Of a stretch of DNA of 47,768 bases, positions 45,844 through 47,768 are shown piece by piece. This stretch comes from Ferruginibacter sp. (GTDB lineage: Bacteria > Bacteroidota > Bacteroidia > Chitinophagales > Chitinophagaceae). How positions within the stretch are numbered: the stretch's first letter is position 1; each line of letters begins with the position of its first letter. Location of the stretch: assembly GCF_014377975.1 (NCBI RefSeq), contig NZ_JACMOO010000038.1, positions 1 to 47,768 on the forward strand, written 5' to 3'. The notes below the pieces were generated by a model. That model did no database searches, was not told the origin of the DNA, and was given only the letters and a program-made list of their open reading frames with translations. A program made the translations under genes and the position numbers.

Positions 45844-47160
45844 ATGGATGGCGATCTCAACAAGGCAACAAATAAAATATTTGCCAACACCCTGGTAAAA
45901 AAAGCAGAGCATTTCTGGAACAGGCTTATAAATATCGGTATAGACAATAATACAAGCGACTTTGATAAAAAACGAACCCGGCTTATTAATGGCATTTGCA
46001 GCTGGGCCTTTGCAATATTTTTTATTTATGTTATAACATATGCCACTGATAAAAAAGTAAGGTTTGTATTTTATGAAAGTGTTGCCGGGGTTATTGGATA
46101 TGCCATGCCCATCATTATAAACTATTACAAAAAGCATAGCCTGGCATGTCACTTCTTTACAATTTTTAACCTTCTTTTTTACCTGGAGCAAAGTGTGAGC
46201 GGCGGCAAAGTAACTGGTGTGGAATATATTTTTGTTACCAGTAGCGTTACGGCCATGTTGTTTTTTAAAAAGCCACGGGTGGTGTTTCTTTATTTTTTGC
46301 TGAACATGCTTTTTTTTAGCCTTGCAAAATATTCTTTTACGCATTTAAAGCCCATATTTTTTTACAGCGACGAGGCCAATTCTATTTATGTAGCCAATCA
46401 TATTACCATGTTTGTTATTCTTTTTATGATTATGTATTATTATAAATCAGAAAATGCAAGACAGGAAAAATTGCTGGCATTAAAAAACGAAAGCCTTACC
46501 CTGGAAAAACAAAAATCAGATAACCTGCTGCTGAATATTCTTCCTTTTGAAACAGCCGAAGAATTGAAACAAACAGGCACCGCAAAATCGAGACGGTTTA
46601 ACATGGTAACAGTGATGTTTACAGATTTTAAAGGATTTACCAAATTATCTGAAAGGCTTGATCCGGAAAAACTGGTAAGAGAAATAGACCGCTATTTTAG
46701 TTTTTTTGACCAGGTAATTAGCAAATATTATCTTGAAAAAATAAAAACAATTGGCGACGCATATTTATGTGCCGGCGGCCTGCCCGAAGAAAATAATACC
46801 CATGCAGGTGATGTAGCACTGGCTGCGCTGGAAATACAGGAATTTATGCAGCAGCAAAAAAGCAACGGCGATGGGCTTTTTCTTGAATTGCGCATTGGAA
46901 TACATACGGGCCCAGTTGTGGCGGGTATTGTAGGTACCAAAAAATTTGCCTACGATATCTGGGGCGATACGGTAAATATTGCCTCCCGGATGGAGAGCAG
47001 TGGTGAGGCTGGTAAAGTAAATATTTCAGGAACTACTTATGAATTGATAAAGGACAATTTTGCCTGTCTGTACCGGGGAAAAATTGCAGCCAAGGACAAA
47101 GGCGACGTGGATATGTACTTTATAGAAAGCGCCAAAAATACAGCAGTAATTACTGAATAA
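45844..47160 (+). CDS. Membrane adenylate cyclase, class III
   Basis: A 438-residue protein with about six predicted transmembrane helices in residues 45-200, a short coiled linker (KSENARQEKLLALKNESLTL, then EKQKSDNLLLNILPFETAEE, the usual signalling helix) and a C-terminal class III cyclase domain (about 250-435). The metal-binding aspartates are Asp261 (VMFTDFKGFTKLS) and Asp305 (KTIGDAYLCAGG). Substrate choice is read from Lys299 (EKIKTIG) and Asp371 (AYDIWGDTVN), which select ATP over GTP, and Asn378 with Arg382 (NIASRMESSG) stabilise the transition state. All needed residues are present, so it should make cAMP. The signal sensed by the membrane part is unknown. It is a single-gene unit. 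Confidence 0.93.
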   Translation: MDGDLNKATNKIFANTLVKKAEHFWNRLINIGIDNNTSDFDKKRTRLINGICSWAFAIFFIYVITYATDKKVRFVFYESVAGVIGYAMPIIINYYKKHSLACHFFTIFNLLFYLEQSVSGGKVTGVEYIFVTSSVTAMLFFKKPRVVFLYFLLNMLFFSLAKYSFTHLKPIFFYSDEANSIYVANHITMFVILFMIMYYYKSENARQEKLLALKNESLTLEKQKSDNLLLNILPFETAEELKQTGTAKSRRFNMVTVMFTDFKGFTKLSERLDPEKLVREIDRYFSFFDQVISKYYLEKIKTIGDAYLCAGGLPEENNTHAGDVALAALEIQEFMQQQKSNGDGLFLELRIGIHTGPVVAGIVGTKKFAYDIWGDTVNIASRMESSGEAGKVNISGTTYELIKDNFACLYRGKIAAKDKGDVDMYFIESAKNTAVITE

Positions 47161-47590
47161 AAAGGTGTTTTTTTATGCCTATCAATTTAATTACCCGGAA
47201 CTGTAACTTTTATTTATAAATTGGCTGTTGCTGATGCAGCAAGTATCAATTTAAATTTCGCGTCAAGGTCTTTGTATATACAAATTATATTTTTGTTCAT
47301 TCCCAACATACCACCTCCGTAATATTGAAGTGCACAAAGCAATTCTCCATTCTCCATTTACTCATACCCCAATGCAGGCATTGAACGTTTATCATCGCCA
47401 TTTTTATTTGAGCTTGTTGAGAAAATAAAAATCTTTCTTTCTCAGTCAGTAAGGCTTCGTATATTTCTTTTGTATTACTGCCCCTGACCGAATTCATCAA
47501 TAACGCCCACATTTTACTGGTATCTGCATTAATGGTGGAAATACCAGCAATCCCGACCCTCATTCCCCATTCAATTTTACGTTTAAATAG
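47161..47590. other. Intergenic/decayed region at the right edge
   Basis: No intact gene is recognised. A minus-strand frame (47297-47650, 117 codons) contains a helical-looking stretch (MWALLMNSVRGSNTKEIYEA, LLTEKERFLFSQQAQIKMAM), but it starts and ends in low-quality sequence and overlaps the repeat copy at 47537-47627. It may be a remnant of a gene that was attached to the repeat. Confidence 0.35.
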
Positions 47591-47627
47591 ATGTGGTGGA
47601 AGGGGGGCAATACTCGTGGATTTTCCA
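47537..47627. repeat. Degenerate about 90-bp repeat, copy 2
   Basis: This is the second copy of the element at 42124-42214, in the same orientation. Both copies code for VGIAGIS on the minus strand and for a GGN-RGFS motif on the plus strand, so the repeat may derive from a gene end rather than a non-coding element. Here a TAG interrupts the plus frame before the ATG at 47591. Confidence 0.65.
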
Positions 47628-47768
47628 ATAAGCTGCAGGACCAAAAACAAGAGCAGGTAATGAAAGATAGAGCGGAGATTTTATTGTTCAATCAATGTTA
47701 TGGAAACCAGAAAGAATTGATACAGCAATTCAATGAAGTAAGGCAGCAAAATTCCAAGCTTGCAAAAC
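47591..47768 (+). CDS. Partial coiled-coil frame running off the right edge
   Basis: An open frame of 59 codons continues past the window. It begins MWWKGGNTRGFSNKLQDQ inside the repeat, and a second in-frame ATG at 47660 (MKDRAEILLFNQCYGNQ) may be the true start. The visible part is rich in Gln, Lys, Glu and Asn with a coiled-coil look (KELIQQFNEVRQQNSKLAK), such as the N-terminal leader of some transposases. Too little is visible to name it. Confidence 0.35.
   Translation, partial: MWWKGGNTRGFSNKLQDQKQEQVMKDRAEILLFNQCYGNQKELIQQFNEVRQQNSKLAK

Noticed and set aside
42124-47627. The 90-bp repeat pair as template and variable repeats of a diversity-generating retroelement
   Set aside because: The differences are not confined to adenines, they include indels, and no reverse transcriptase is in the window.
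1-47768. CRISPR arrays and tRNA or rRNA genes
   Set aside because: No regularly spaced repeats and no tRNA-like cloverleaf or rRNA sequence was seen; small RNAs cannot be excluded by eye.

Overview
The window looks like a chromosomal stretch of a free-living, glycan-degrading Bacteroidota, most like the Chitinophagaceae. The evidence is two SusC/SusD outer-membrane uptake pairs, lipoproteins with short lipobox signals, a type IX secretion sorting domain on an amylase, AT-rich intergenic DNA without Shine-Dalgarno sites, and a NUDIX-type sugar regulator of the kind known from Bacteroidota. The genus is an inference. No rRNA, tRNA or CRISPR array was seen.

Layout. 1-2.5 kb (minus strand): a DNA end-joining block, with topoisomerase IB, Ku and the start of ligase D (cut by the window edge). 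3-4.5 kb: a small lipoprotein and a PPP-type phosphatase. 4.9-17.9 kb (minus): a fucose polysaccharide utilization locus (PUL 1) running susC-susD-GH29 fucosidase-large FG-GAP/ASPIC lipoprotein-GH29 fucosidase-fucose permease, with a divergent AraC regulator (18.7-19.5 kb). 19.5-28.2 kb: an eroding carbohydrate region. An intact GH92 mannosidase and two intact secreted proteins of unrecognised family lie among relics of a GH88/105-like enzyme, an alpha/beta-hydrolase esterase (two nonsense codons, one frameshift, 5' end replaced by an IS630 transposase remnant) and a GH3 glucosidase. 29-40.6 kb (minus): an alpha-glucan locus (PUL 2) with secreted GH13 amylase, NUDIX-like regulator, susC, susD and two SusE/SusF-type glycan-binding lipoproteins ending at a clear terminator. 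40.9-45.7 kb: an exported thiol peroxidase and two tandem FAD-linked sugar/lactone-oxidase paralogues, one with an in-frame TAG. 45.8-47.2 kb: a membrane adenylate cyclase. The right edge holds a degenerate repeat and a truncated coiled-coil frame.

How the genes work together. In PUL 1 the SusCD pair would import fucosylated oligosaccharides, the two fucosidases release L-fucose, and FucP carries it across the inner membrane. In PUL 2 the amylase cuts alpha-glucan outside the cell, SusE/F-like proteins hold it and SusCD imports it. The most useful new observation is a 19-bp palindromic element present twice before susC of PUL 2 and once before the amylase (pattern GTGT-N2-AA-N2-TACA-N2-TTA). 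It is the likely operator of the NUDIX-like regulator encoded between them.

No wholly new system is proved. The best candidates for undescribed biology are the two adjacent unrecognised secreted proteins (24.5-27.7 kb) and the very large FG-GAP lipoprotein inside the fucose locus.
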